From Onchocerca volvulus (lineage: Eukaryota > Nematoda > Chromadorea > Rhabditida > Onchocercidae), in NCBI GenBank assembly GCA_000499405.2, contig HG738138.1, positions 22,771,154 through 22,835,153 on the forward strand: 64,000 nucleotides of DNA, in the 5' to 3' direction. Made by a program: the position numbers and the translations under genes. Each line of letters opens with the position of its first letter. The stretch's first letter is position 1. The notes beneath the pieces are model-generated. The model searched no databases, was not told where the DNA came from, and saw only the letters and a list, made by a program, of their open reading frames with translations. Shown here piece by piece: positions 1 through 12,912 of the stretch.

Positions 1-1843
1 AGTTTTATTTTTTACATGTGAAGTATTTTCAAATATTCGCAAGCTTATTCCACTACTCGTTTAACATCTTGGCTTTTCATATCTTTCCGAATATCATTTC
101 TTTCCCGTGGGAATTTGAAGAAAAATTTTTACGCCTTTACGATATTTTGCTAGAAGCAATACAAGTTTTTTGATGGGATAGAAATTTGTCGAATTCAAAT
201 CAAAAAATTTTTTTCCACGAACTTTCACCATTTGCATTTGATTTTCCTTTTCATCAACTTTTCTATATTTCTTGATTTTTTATTTTTTAATCGAAATTAC
301 ATTTTTCGCGCTGGTTTTTTTCATGCTGTAGTTTCTATCTTCGCCTAATTACTGAGTACTCATTTTTCTAGATGGTTTCACGCAGACTTTTGGATAAAAG
401 TTGTCTAATGACAAATTTTTTGCAGAACTTCTAGTCATTTGAATCTATGCTGATCTTTCGTATTTGTATTGATATTAATGATAAGAAGCAATTGATTATT
501 TTAATAATTTTTTTTGGCAATTTTGAGAAATTTTTTGTGATTAATTCCGTGAAAAATCTTATATTCTTAATTAACCGAAAAATGAGTGAGCAGTGCATGA
601 CCTTCGGGTGATCTGGAATCTCAATTAGTTCTTATATTACAATATGATAAATGATGATGAGTAGTAATTGGTTCTCCCTGATATTTCCCTCAGAATAGCT
701 GCAGTACGTAATGAGGCTGTTATATTCGGTAAAGCGAATGATTAGAGGAATTGTGGGACGGAACGTTTTCAACCGAGTATGACTTGTTTGCTTGAATGAA
801 GCGGAGATATTCAGTGTATGCTCCAAGTGGGTAATTTTTGGTAAACAATTATTGTTGTGGAATGAACCAAACGTTAAGAAAAAGTATATCACTATAAAAA
901 TATTTGAATTTTAGATTTTGATGAAATGGATGTATCAAATTTGAAATTAATGCATATCCAGTTCATCTTTGTAAATGATATTTTAAAATACGCTTTGATA
1001 TTTAGCTTTCAAAATATTGAAATATTATATTAAGTCAACGATATCGAATGAAATCCTTAACCAATATAATAGTTTAAATTTTTTTTTTACTCCTCTTATA
1101 TAAGGTGTGAAAATTGATTTTATTTCTGTGACAGAATATTTTCTCGAAATTATTAGTACTTTACTATTAATAAAAAAAAACCAAACGCCTTACTGGTTTT
1201 TGTTTTTGCCTATTGGCTATGAAAATTGTTTTCTATTAATCATCTAAAATCAGCCTCTCTTATTGCTTGTCTCCTTTTTAACTAATGATCGATAGCGTCA
1301 CCTCTTGTCACTTTTTTATTTTTTGCTTATATAGTTTTCTGTAGTTTGAGATTTTTATTGGAATTTCCTGTAAATTATGCGAACCTAATAGTGAAAATAT
1401 TAACTTTCAAATTGAAATAGCAATTTCGAAAAAAAAGTCCGAGAAAATAGATGCCATCTTCTCCAAGCTATTGTCTGCAATTATTTTCCCACGAGTTATT
1501 ATTCTTTTTCTTTAAAGAACTGATCCGCTAATTCATTATAAATTTTATGGAAGCAAAGAATTATTCAACAGATGGGAAACAAAATTTCAGTTTAAAATTG
1601 AGTTGTGAGAAATTGATTGTTTTAACTAATAATTTAACTGATAATTAATAATGGTTTCTACTTAATTACTGCACAATCTTTCATTGTCTGAATTGGTTAT
1701 ATTTTCATTGGCATATTAACATTTGTTGCTTTCCCTTTCAAGAAGATTTAAAGTTTTTTGAAAGTATTCTTTTTGAAGAGAAGGAAAAGAAAAAGGAAGA
1801 CAAAAAGCTATTCATTTAATTTTATCTTTGTTGATCTTTAATG

Positions 1844-1869
<26 letters not shown>
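1844..1869. repeat. TA dinucleotide microsatellite
   Basis: An uninterrupted run of alternating A and T of about 26 bases, with no coding context. Confidence 0.9.
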
Positions 1870-1875
<6 letters not shown>

Positions 1876-4800
1876 TTTAATTCATATATACAAAATATCT
1901 GTGCATAAAAATCGTTTTTGAAAGACTTTTAAAATTCCTTTTTTATTCTTAATAGTGATTAAGATTGATACCTGATTGAAATAAAATGTTCGGATTCTGA
2001 AAACAGAAATACGGGGAACTTAAGGCATACACTTCCTTATCTTTTCATCTATTATTTAGAAAAAATGACATTGAAATTTTTTGCCGAAGAGAAGGAAAAA
2101 ATAGAATGGGAAGAATTCCCAACTGAATATTCGAAATGTGGTTACTTCTAAAATTCGAAATGGTTGCCGGAGGATGAGAAGAATAGCTATCAATTGTTTA
2201 CTATTGGATGATATGAAACATTTGGGACGACGTGTTGAACGGCTAAAATGTTAATTTTTCAACTGCGCTAAATATGCTTGATTTTAATGCCGTACCAGCC
2301 TCCGTCTTATTTGAATTTCATATCTCTTACGAATATCGTCGAAAATCAATCGCAAAAAGTGATGAATGGATGGATATAAATTCGATGCATACTTTTTGCT
2401 AAAAAATTCTGCGACATATGAATTTGATTATTTTAAAAAGAATTTGATTTATTTCTGTTAAATAAAATAGTGAAGTTGTTGTGATAAAAATAGAAAATAA
2501 ATTTAAATATTTGTTACAATTGCTTAATTATTTTATTTGAAAATATATAAATATAGATTTCTTCTTTGATTTCCATTGCTCCGTGAATTATCTTACAGAG
2601 GAATAAATAGCTGTAAGATCTTAGTTCGAGATTAATATATTGATTGATGAGTATTCATTGGAGCAATTATTCACAATTGAATTTTCTAAATATAAAAATT
2701 ATGAATTTCAAATTGTGGTTATTTCTGATTTTTCATTTGTTTTTATTGATTTTTTTCTGGTGCAAAGTATAGCTTAATAATTTACTAATTACATCAATAC
2801 ACTTTATCGGGAATGGATCTGCATTGCAGTATTTCATTTTTAATATGAAGAAAAATTAATTCGATCCAGAAATATAAAGAAAAAGGAAATAATTTCTTAA
2901 AGTAATTACCATAATAAAGTTTTAGTTTAATGCTTTATGCAGTTACTACTAATGCAAAAAATTCTATTATCTCCATGCATGGGGAAATTAGGAAAGTGTT
3001 CAACAATCTGTAACCTTAAATCTTTAAAAAATGAAGAAAAGTAGCATAACACCAACAGATTTTTTAATTTAAAAAAATTTTTTTATTGAAAAAGAAGAAT
3101 TTTGTGCAAGTTTATTCTTTCTGTTATTACCTTCCTTTTTTGTTTTATCAATAATTTTAATGAACGATGAAGATAACTATGTGGCTTTTCTTGCTTCAAC
3201 GTTTCCTCAATTTCAGACAAGTCTTTTTTTCCACTAATCACTTAAAAATTGCCTTCGTCGCTTTATTCATGCTTTTAACTTTTTCCGATTTCTTTTTAAT
3301 CATCTTATGAAATTATTTTTTCTTTTCTAAAGCTTACCCTAATTTAAACTAAAATTAATTTTGCAAAATGCTTTGCTAATGGTACTTGAAATGAATAACC
3401 TTTGATGTGACGATATTCATGACCTTATATATCTAGTAGCATATCTTAGTTTTGTCGTATATTATCAGCATTTGATCAGCAAGTTTAGTCTCTGCGATAT
3501 TTCGCAACAAGAGAAATTGATATCATTCCGGTCAAATCACTCTTCTATAAGAATTATTTTGCATATTTGAAATCTGGATAATAAAACATATTTTTAGGTG
3601 ATTTCCTGTGATTATATTACAAATAATTCATTTGAAGTATAATATGTAGTAGGAAGGAATTAAAAGAAAAATGTAATGGAGAAAAGAGGAAAGAGTTAAT
3701 TAACTGGAGATAATGAATGAAGTATTTAGTGCAGTTTTTTTGAATCGAATAAGAATTGTTGTGTTAAAAAAAGGATTTAATACTGCTAGCACTCTTTTAA
3801 TATTTTTAAAATAACGAATTCTTATTTTAAAATAGATTTCAAAATGTTATTTTCTCGTAGACTTTGATTCAACTATAGTATTATTTTTATCTTTGAAAAT
3901 CTAAAATTTACGCTTCAAAAATATTGCTGTAAAAAACGAAAAAAAAAAATAATAAAGAAAGAAAATATTAAGTCTTATCCTTCATTTAATGAAAATATCA
4001 ATTCATGCGATTTTCTATTCTCATTTCAATGGATTATTAGCAAATGCTTTTTATTGCGTGATGAATGACCTTCTTATAATCTGGCCATTTTCTTTTAAAG
4101 TAGCTGTTCTTATTAATGAAGAATAGAAAAATTAATATAATCATCAATGCCATAAATGTCCACACTTGTCACTCAAAGCATCACCAACTGCCACTTCTTT
4201 TGTCATTTTTTTGTGGAATTAATATGGATTTTTTTTTTTTTTGCGTAAATTCCATTTAATATAATTGCACATGGCAGTTGCATATTACATGTTTTTATCT
4301 TTCAAATATGTTGCCTGCCTGCCTTCAACATTATTCGATGTGAAATGCGGTTTTTGACTTTGAAAATTAACTGACATTTATCAACGAGAAACAAAGGAAC
4401 GAATAAACTGATGATCAATTTACTTGGATATTCTCTAATAATTGCTTGTAACATTAACGATGAATCGCTGCTCCCTCAATCAATAAATCTTTTTTTTTCT
4501 TTTTTGTTTTTATTTATCGTCTCAATTTTTTTTCCATGTTGAAATGTGCATTCCATACTGATTTCTTTTTCTAGAATTTGCTTAAAAGACAGAACAATTT
4601 TGTAGATGCTTTGGAATGAAAAGCTTCTTAAAGACGATAAAAGTCTTTGAAGTCTTGGCTAAGTTTCATTTCCATTATTTCATTTCTAGCCTTCTCTCTT
4701 CTTTTAACTAAAATGGTTACTTCTGAAAATTAAGCAGTTCTTCTATCCTTTTTGTAGTTTTCTGTATTTATTCTTGAAAAATCGTTCATTTCATTCCATC

Positions 4801-6352
4801 CTTGTTTTAATAATAATTTTTCAAAATATATTTATTTTTTCAATTTTTTTCTATATAGATTTAATCTGTCTACTTGAAAGATTTCATTTTAAATTGTTAT
4901 TTAATTATATTTATTCTTATTCAAATTTACATTTGGCATTTTATTTTATAATTTGAATTTTCTTGGATATTATCAACCGGTTCTTTATTCTTAAAATGAT
5001 TTTAGAGCTAGCTTTAAAAATGCTTGTTAAACTAATCCTGAAATTTCGAATTCTATGTGGTGACAAATTCCTTATCCGGGATTTTTTAATTTTACTCCAA
5101 ACTGTGTCTTATTTTAATTATTTCCCTTAAAATTCACCAAATCTACACTTTTTCGAATTGCAAGAAATATAGCAGGAATTATATTATATTTGTTATGTAT
5201 ATGGCTTCCTCTTCCATCTCTTTCTTCAGAATCTTTCCTCACTCACTATTTTATATGCTAATTGAGATAAAATTTACAGACGAAGTAAGAAAACGAAAAT
5301 ATGTTATTGTTTGAAAAATATAAAATCATCCATAAATAGTCCTAATGTATAATCTTCAGTATTCACTTGGATATTCAATTTATAGTTTGTAGTTTTTTTT
5401 TTTTTTCAATACATTTTTTTTCCTCATTCACGCTTTTCTTGAATTCATCTCGTCGGATGTGCAATTTTTCGATTCGATTTATTTCAATATTTAGCTTTGG
5501 ATCTATGCTTCATTACCCTATAATAATGATGATCAGCCAATCTAACAATAAAATTATTTTGCAAGTTTCTTCATTAAAGTCTTCTTTTACTGAAAAAATT
5601 TTCAAAATGATACTTTCTCGTCTTAAATAAAAAAACAAAAAAAAAAAGAAATGAAATATTGAAACATATTTGAATTTCTACAATTTCATTACTTCATTAC
5701 GCTTTATTTATTAAGAGCTTATTGGAACAATGATTTATTTCAGTTTTGTTGAAAATACCAAAATTATCGCTTTTCAAAGGACATCTTTTGATATTTGTAT
5801 AATATTAGATTGTATTGAAAACTTTAACGTTTTTTTTGAATATATGTCAACATATTATTTTTCTACTTTGTGAATTCTTCAATACATTGGAAATCAAATG
5901 AAAATAATAATCTATGCGAACAAAGTAGAAAAAAAAAAACTTTGTGCTTTGGTTTTGATAATTGAAATTCTAAAAACGTCTTTTATCGAAGGAATTTCTT
6001 TAGCTAATGCTACTTTTATCCATGTATCACATATACACATTGTGAAAATTATTTCAATTAAATAAATTCACAAACTTCAATTTTCTTATTTATCTCTGGA
6101 TGTCGTGTTATTTATTTCGAGACTTTTCCTTACTATCTACTTTTGAATGCTTTAAATGTGAAGTTCAGCAAGTTGATCTAGAAATTTCCATATATTTGAA
6201 TTCTTTTCTCGAAGCGCAACTTTTTTCAACTGCATATCTAATTCATATTTTCTTGTCACTTTTCAGCTTTCGATAGAAATATACTGAACAGATTATCTGC
6301 ATCGTTACTTTTTTTAGCATATATTATTTAATAATAGAATTCTGAACTGTAG

Positions 6353-6571
6353 ATTCTGCCGCATAATTCGAAAACAGAAATGACTAAACGATGGATAAAA
6401 TATCGTTTTGACGATGGCAAACAATTACGCTTAGCAAGACGTACGACAACAGTATCGCCAATTGCTTGCCTTCTGGAATGGGATTCTGATGAATGCCGAA
6501 TTTTTCATCACAAACGACCGTTATTTGCACCTAATTTGGCGTATTCAAAAACTAAGCATGGTTCTCTATAG
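6353..6571 (+). CDS. Candidate exon or small ORF of unknown identity
   Basis: An acceptor-like AG at 6351-6352 is followed by an open frame to a TAG at 6569-6571, with an ATG at 6380. The patch is less AT-rich than its surroundings and encodes a basic, mixed-composition peptide (for example WIKYRFDDGKQLRLARR, then LEWDSDECRIFHHKRP), unlike the Phe/Ile-rich random frames nearby. I do not recognise the sequence and see no laminin-G or EGF signature. A GT at 6442 (after AGAC) would give the phase needed to join the neurexin exon at 7346, so it could be an alternative 5' exon. The donor is poor. It may equally be chance. Confidence 0.25.
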   Translation: MLPHNSKTEMTKRWIKYRFDDGKQLRLARRTTTVSPIACLLEWDSDECRIFHHKRPLFAPNLAYSKTKHGSL

Positions 6572-7345
6572 AAACAGATGTTTTATTTTTCTTTATTTTA
6601 GAAGAATATTCAAAATTGAATTTTTCAACAGTTTTTGACTTTTCTAACAACGGAAATTTTTCCACAGCATTTGTAGGATAGGTGAAGAAAAATAGGCCTG
6701 CGGATTGAAAGGGCGAAGTTGTAAACTTGAATATCGCTGTAAAGGAGAGAACGGATTCTGCTATCATTGTTTAAAGCATATCTTATCAATAAACCTTTAG
6801 GTTAAAACTAAATTATCTAATGTGATATACTATCGGGGACAAATAATGATTTAAAGGAGTAAATTAATATAAAAAACTGCTGTGCTCAGAAATGTTAAAA
6901 ATTGATCATTAAAAGGAATTATTGAAATTATATGGATGAAAAACCAAATAGTATTTAAATTATTAAATGGACCAATTTAATTTTTTAAGTGAAATTCTTG
7001 GTAAGCGAAAAAATTTGTAGTTTATCGGATTTTTCGAAAATGTATTTGAAAAATAAGCATATTTATTAGGAAACAAAATAAATCGTTCATGCATTGCTTA
7101 TTTATTCGTTTGTTTTTTTTTTGCATGTTTTCTTTTTATTTAAATAAAATTAAATAAAGATAGGTACAGAAAAAAAAATTGATTAGGAGATCAGAACTAA
7201 TAGCAAAATTTGATTAAAATTAAGAAATTTTTGAAATTTACACGCTGAAACACAATTCGAATAACTCTCATCACCAACTATGATAGAATCAAACTTATCA
7301 AGCATCATTTATGCTAATTATATCGTAGCTCCATTTATGTTGCAG

Positions 7346-8818
7346 GTTTGATTACTCCGGTTTTTCCGATATCACGAATAGCCGAGACAGGTGCAGAATT
7401 ACCGATAACATCGTTGACTACGTCTGAATCAGCACCGTTAACTACTGAAGTATCTCCAGTTAGAACTACGGAACAACCTGAGGATCCGGATCAGGAGCAT
7501 TATCAAGCTACAGTAAACGGTGAGTTCACTGAAAGCACTCACACGTTTCTTTCCACCACCATCACTACTACCACTGTCACCACAAATGCTACAGTACACA
7601 TCAACACTGCCATTACTGGTACCACTGTTACGTCAGCTTCTAATTTAAAGCATGGCATTACTCGTGGTATATTTGCTATTCCCAAAATAAATAGTAACAA
7701 TAAAATGCTAATCCCAACTTTGCTTCGTTTTGATATCGATGATAACGATGATAACGGCGATAACGGCGATCGCTTTACATTCTTCTGGCCAACGATGAAA
7801 TCGTTTCAAACACAAATTCCAATTATTTCCTCTTCTGAGATAGAAAATCTGAAAATAAAATCACCAATGACAATCGATACTTTCCGTTGGAATGATAGTA
7901 CAACAAAAAGCCCTTTTCATAGTTTAATATTTCAAAAAGAATATGGACCAAATGAGGATAAATATGAGAATTCTATAACATCTGTGAACAACCATCTTCT
8001 GATGCCAAAATTTCAGAATAACATAAATCAGCATGATTATGGCAACTATTCTAATCGTTATTCTGGATATTATTATCATCCTGATAATGTACATAGACAC
8101 AACCATAGCTATCTTAACGGCAAGCATAAACATTCTGGCTATTCTAACAAGAATCATAGTTACCTTCAGAATCTTAACATCAATCCTGAGTGTCAAAATT
8201 ATCCTAAAAGCAAAACTGATTATTATAAATGTCCTAATACTACTGCAATCAGCACTTTTTCTGCATCACTGTTACCTCGTATTTTGCAAGCTTCTACTTC
8301 AACACCGCTTTCTAGTATGGTCACTAAAATTGTGCAAATTTCCAACACTAAATCACAGCAACTTAATCAAAATTATTTTGAAGATTTATGGAACGATATT
8401 GCTGGACCACCAGCTGTTATCATAGATAGCGGCCAGAAGGAATCGACAAACAAGTCAACAAGGATAACATCATCTACTATTATCAGAACTATTAGTAATA
8501 ATCTATCAACCAGTCCACTAACACTACCTGCTGTTACCAAAACTATTAGTAGTAATCTATCAACCAGGCCATTGACCTTTACCACTTTAAAAACACCACA
8601 GCCAACGCATCAAACTTTACCATTACACAAAAAGGCAGAAACATCTGGAAATGATAAAATCCTAACGTCAACTACGCGAAGTGCTGATAAAAATTTGACA
8701 TCAACTATGCCAAAAATAGCACCTTTTGTGCTGAATATTTCAACTAAATCATCGTTAGTAATTGATAATGGAAGAGAGGGAAAGAAAGGAATAGAAAGAC
8801 CAGAAGCTAAGAATTCGG
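7346..8818 (+). other. nrx-1: Neurexin stalk exon with two same-phase donors
   Basis: Acceptor TTATGTTGCAG ends at 7345. The exon is open for 1,473 bases. It starts Thr/Ser/Pro-rich (GAELPITSLTTSESAPL), continues with runs of Thr and Val, an Asp/Asn-rich patch (DDNDDNGDNGD, near 7740), a His/Tyr/Asn-rich stretch with two Cys (about 8020-8250), and returns to Thr/Ser-rich sequence with a duplicated 18-residue unit near 8480-8590. Donors G|GTGAGT at 7520 and G|GTAAGT at 8819 both leave one base of a codon (G), so both join 9406 to make the same Gly codon. The difference is 1,299 bases, exactly 433 codons. Confidence 0.75.
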
Positions 8819-10600
8819 GTAAGTTTAAATAGTAGAGAATGTGCTTTTCCAAAAAAAAAAAAAAACTCTAACAATTGTAAAGCATCTTAATTCTTTTTTC
8901 TTCTCTTCAAATATTTTTTGGCCAAAATTTTCGATCAATTTTCAACTTTTCAATCCTTTTTCCCTTCAGCATGATTGCAATATTTCTTCCAAATTTCTCT
9001 AGTTTTGTCATTTAATAATCGTCCTCTTTTTTCTTTCTATCCTATTATTTATTTTCTTTCTTGGCACAATTTTCGAATGCAAAAATTAAGGAATATCGAA
9101 TGGAATATTAAAGTGAATGAGTGTAGTGAGCAAATTTTAAACTACTTGGAAGTATTTTTTGTTTGTTCAAAACAATGTTTGGTAATTGATTATTGGTTAT
9201 TGATTATCTTATTAAATGAATTTGATTAAATTCAGTAGATGAACTGAGCCTTGTTATTTGTTGTATTTGATAATATAGTTTACTTACTTTGAACAATCTG
9301 GATAATCCAAAAGTAGTAGTAGTTTTTTTTACTCCTTTTTCACTTTAAGTATACAAAAATATCATTGAGTTTTTAATTAAGCAATTTGAAAAAAAAAGTT
9401 TGCAGGCGATATTCATACACAGTATAAATCACAGCGAGTGCTTATCGTACCTACCGGATCGTCTACATTGAAACATCATATCCGTACAACATTAGTAAGC
9501 AATACCATTTATGCAGTCAGACCAACTGCTCCTATGGGTGAACTTATTACGGATACAGTTAAGGTTTGTCATTTGGTTATCCTTATCATATCATGAAAAA
9601 ATGATTAGAAAAATAAGCAGAAATTTCTAAACTGTCGAAAAGACAGCTACAATCTGTTTATTTTTTCGAATTTAATTTCTTTTCTTTTTTTTTGAAAAGT
9701 TATGTTTCGATTGTATAGTTATATCAAAATAAATTGTTTTTTTTTATGCCTCGACGACCTTTTCAGGCTCCCGCTATGCCGACGGATTTCCCACGTACAG
9801 CACTAATTTCAATAGCATCATTATCTGTGATCATTATCATCGCTATCGTTGTTTTTTGTGTTTTTAGGTGAATTTCGTTTTTCCCATTTACATCGTTTGC
9901 TAATTCAAAGATTCGAATTCATTATTTCAGCAATGATTTTTGTTTAAAGTTCAAAAAATCTGAAAACCTGGTAATACCTGATGTTTTTGTATCGTTGATA
10001 GATTTGCTTATATGAGATTTCTTTAAAGAATGAGGGTAAATATATTTGTACCTTAAATGCGAAACATCTCTCGAAGTTTCTGAAGCCAAGATTTTTGTTT
10101 ATCTTCGTTTCTTATATCATTATCTTATTTTGGAATGAAATATTGCCGTTTTATTCAAATTAGGCATGGAATAAAAAGATTTCTCGAAACCAAAAAAAAT
10201 TTTTTTTTTTGATTTATTCTTAGAACTTCTTTACTGACCTATTTTTATGCATTACTTTTTAGCTAAATTAGGAAGAACAACAAATCCAATAAGACAATTG
10301 AGCTTTTATTGCAGATGCAGACAAAGCGGTCCATCAACGGATCAGTATCCAATGGTTTGCAGCGGAAAACAATCTGGTTACGCTCCGATACCGGCCGAAG
10401 TATCGCCACCATTGATGCGTGAACAGCCCAAACAGAACTCTGGTCCATTCTTCCAGAATCGGATAAATCAGCTTGATGGATATCAACCGATCAAAGGTGC
10501 TGTAATACCAAATGGAAATAATTTGGCGAGTAATATTAAAGGTAATTGTGCATCATCCGTGAATGGTAGGAAGAAAGAATTCAAGGAATGGTATGTTTAA
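7346..10600 (+). CDS. nrx-1: Neurexin, 3' part: stalk, transmembrane segment and cytoplasmic tail
   Basis: C-terminal portion of a neurexin, a single-pass synaptic adhesion receptor. Exons: 7346-8818 (alternative end 7519), 9406-9563, 9767-9867, 10315-10600; phases agree throughout and the stop is TAA. It encodes about 671 residues in the long form, or about 238 with the short donor. Seen in order: Thr/Ser/Pro-rich O-glycosylation-type stalk; a juxtamembrane exon (starting GDIHTQYKSQ); one hydrophobic helix (codons 9800-9865); then CRQSGPSTDQYP, SGYAPIPAEV and a ~95-residue cytoplasmic tail ending KKEFKEWYV. The final EWYV/EYYV is the PDZ-binding terminus known from insect and vertebrate neurexins, which recruits CASK/LIN-2-type scaffolds. 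The laminin-G and EGF domains are absent and presumably lie upstream of the window. The nearest alternative, a syndecan or Caspr-like protein, fits the tail less well. Confidence 0.88.
8480..8590 (+). repeat. nrx-1: Tandem 18-residue repeat within the neurexin stalk
   Basis: Two adjacent units are visible in the translation: RTISNNLSTSPLTLPAVT followed by KTISSNLSTRPLTFTTLK. The DNA copies are clearly related, indicating a local duplication inside the Thr/Ser-rich stalk. Confidence 0.75.
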
Positions 10601-12867
10601 TTGTGATCTGATCGATATATCCCTGCTGATTTTTCATATGTTATGAGAGTTGTGTATTCTTGAAATTGCATTTGATCTTCATCTAATTAAAATTCATTTA
10701 TTTTCTTTCAATTTATTTTAAAATGAGGAAAAAAATGGTGCCATAGACCTAAAAATTATTGATATATTAATTTAAGATAATTGTTTGAGGGCATGCAAAG
10801 CATGAAATGTGCTATGCGGCTAGATGTAAAACTAATGTGGATATACGCAACGTGATATTAAGATTAATTGTCTAAAACTATAAGTGATTGACAGCAATGA
10901 ATTTTAGCAATATTTAACTTTTTAATTCGGATATTCCACCAAAAAAATAGATAATTTTACTAATATGATGCATTTTTCTTGTAAAAATTTCTAATTTTCA
11001 AAATTTTATGAATTTGAGAATAAATTTTTCATATTCAAAAATATATTCCCCAATGTTATTGTGCTTTTTTATTTTCATTTACTCTATTTTTTCCATATCA
11101 TTTTGAATTTTCTTTTTTTATTCGCCGTTTTTCCAATGCATTTAAATGTACCTTTGTTATTCAATAATTCTATTTTATTTTACTTTCTCATACTTAAGTT
11201 TTTTTGTTAGAAATTAATTCATTCTTTTCTTATAGATGATCTCTTCTTTGACAACATTATCCTTTTATTTGCAAAATAATGAAGTAAAATTTGATATTTC
11301 CTTTGATCTTTTTCAATGTTATAATAATTCCTTTTAGTTCAATTCTATAAGAGTATACTATCGATGTCCCAATTAACACTTTTTTTTTTTTTGCAAATGT
11401 TTGCAATTTAATTATGCGAAGTTGTTGTACTTGAAATAAAGACAGTATTGTTCTGTTTCAATTTATTCAAATTTTATAATGCAAAATTTTGTTCAGATTT
11501 CAATTTTTTCATCTTTGCAATTGCGATATGCATCATTTATTGTTTCCCTCATTACATATTTTCTTCTAAAATTCTTTTTTCGAAATTGTGATTTTTTTCT
11601 AAGTTGAGATTAATTAATTTAAACTCCTGGCTGGAATGCAGTTTGCATAAAGCATGAAGAAGTTTAGATATAAAACTTTTAGTATTTTCAATGAAATGCA
11701 AGTAGCTGAAAAGAGAAACTAAATTTCAAAAAATTTTGAATTGCAAACAGTTATACTTGCCAGAATATAGTTCATATTCTGCCAATTATTAATCACTTGA
11801 AAGAAGGGATTTTTCAAATATCTCATATTTTAAATTTTTTATATTTTGATGATTTTTTGAAATGCAATAAACAAATGTGCTTGCCAAATGGAAATTCACT
11901 ATGAAGAAGAACATGCTGATTCTCGGTCACACTTATCATTAATCAGTTTTAATCTTTTATCAAGAACTTATCTCGGTGATTTTTTTATTGATTTTAATTC
12001 CAGCAAATATTTCAAAAATAAAAATAAAAAAAAAAATATTCATCTTCCTTAGCGAGTTTTTATTCTTTTCATAATTGGATTCTTCGGTATAAAACCAATG
12101 GCCGATCACTTTTGAAATTTATTATTATTAAAAATAATTCATCCTCTAATATCTAATTTTACATACTTTATATACTGGGTAACATGAATGTTAAAGCTGA
12201 TCTTTTTGAACTTTTTTAAATCTCGGGTCGAAATCATTATTTCCAAAAATTACAATTAAAACTTCAGAAAAGCCTGGAAATTTTTTGAAATTCAATGGGT
12301 ACATTTTTACTAGAAAATCCCTACTAGATACCAAAAACTAACTTTAGTTTTTAAACATGTATATTTTAGGATTAATTATAGCTTAAAACTTAGGATCTAA
12401 TCTGCCAAGCTCGTCAAGACCAAAATAATTAGTAAAATCGATAGAGAAAGAAGTCAATAAATGGACTGATAAAGAAGATCATATTCCGGAAAATCGACGA
12501 GAGACTATTTTTGACTGATTGTAAAATGGGAATTTTTAAATCGAATAATTATCCGATTCATCGCAAGATATTGCTGATTCATCTGATTCATCGATTCATT
12601 GCAAAATAGAATTATCGATTTATCGCAAAGCATTTTCACATACCAATGTATACAATTCGTTTGAAATTAATTATTCTAGAATAAATCATTTTAAAGCGTT
12701 AAATTTAAAATTCGTCTCTCAACAATTTTATGAATCTCTGAAGTAAACAAACTTTTTTTATTTTGTTGAAATAGAACAACAGCTCGGACGAATTGTCTGC
12801 CTCGTTCGTCTAAAGCGATAAATCCAAGATGAATAAATATATCGCAAAACAATACGATTGGTATGTA

Positions 12868-12912
12868 CCTCTCTCTCTTTCTCTTTCCCTCTCTCTCTCT
12901 CTCTCTTTCTCT
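12868..12912. repeat. CT-rich microsatellite
   Basis: A CT dinucleotide tract interrupted by a few extra T or C bases. Confidence 0.9.

Larger units (their letters stand above)
1..7345. other. AT-rich stretch upstream of visible neurexin exons (probable intron)
   Basis: No exon of a known protein family could be recognised on either strand. Open frames here are short, low-complexity (Phe/Ile/Leu/Ser-rich) and typical of random AT-rich DNA. The first confident exon of the neurexin gene begins at 7346 with an incoming phase of 1, so at least one coding exon must lie upstream, most simply outside the window. I therefore infer that much of this stretch is an intron of that gene. One weak candidate exon is listed at 6353. 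A TA dinucleotide run lies at 1844-1869. Confidence 0.5.

Noticed and set aside
632..892. Antisense 86-residue frame
   Set aside because: Low-complexity hydrophobic start, no recognisable domain and no splice support; typical of AT-rich non-coding DNA.
4774..5630. Two Phe/Ile/Ser-rich + frames (4774-4956 and 5367-5630)
   Set aside because: Composition simply reflects T-rich DNA; no homology signal.
7924..8425. Antisense and shifted-frame ORFs inside the neurexin stalk exon
   Set aside because: They are Ile/Leu/Met-rich shadows of the repetitive stalk coding frame.
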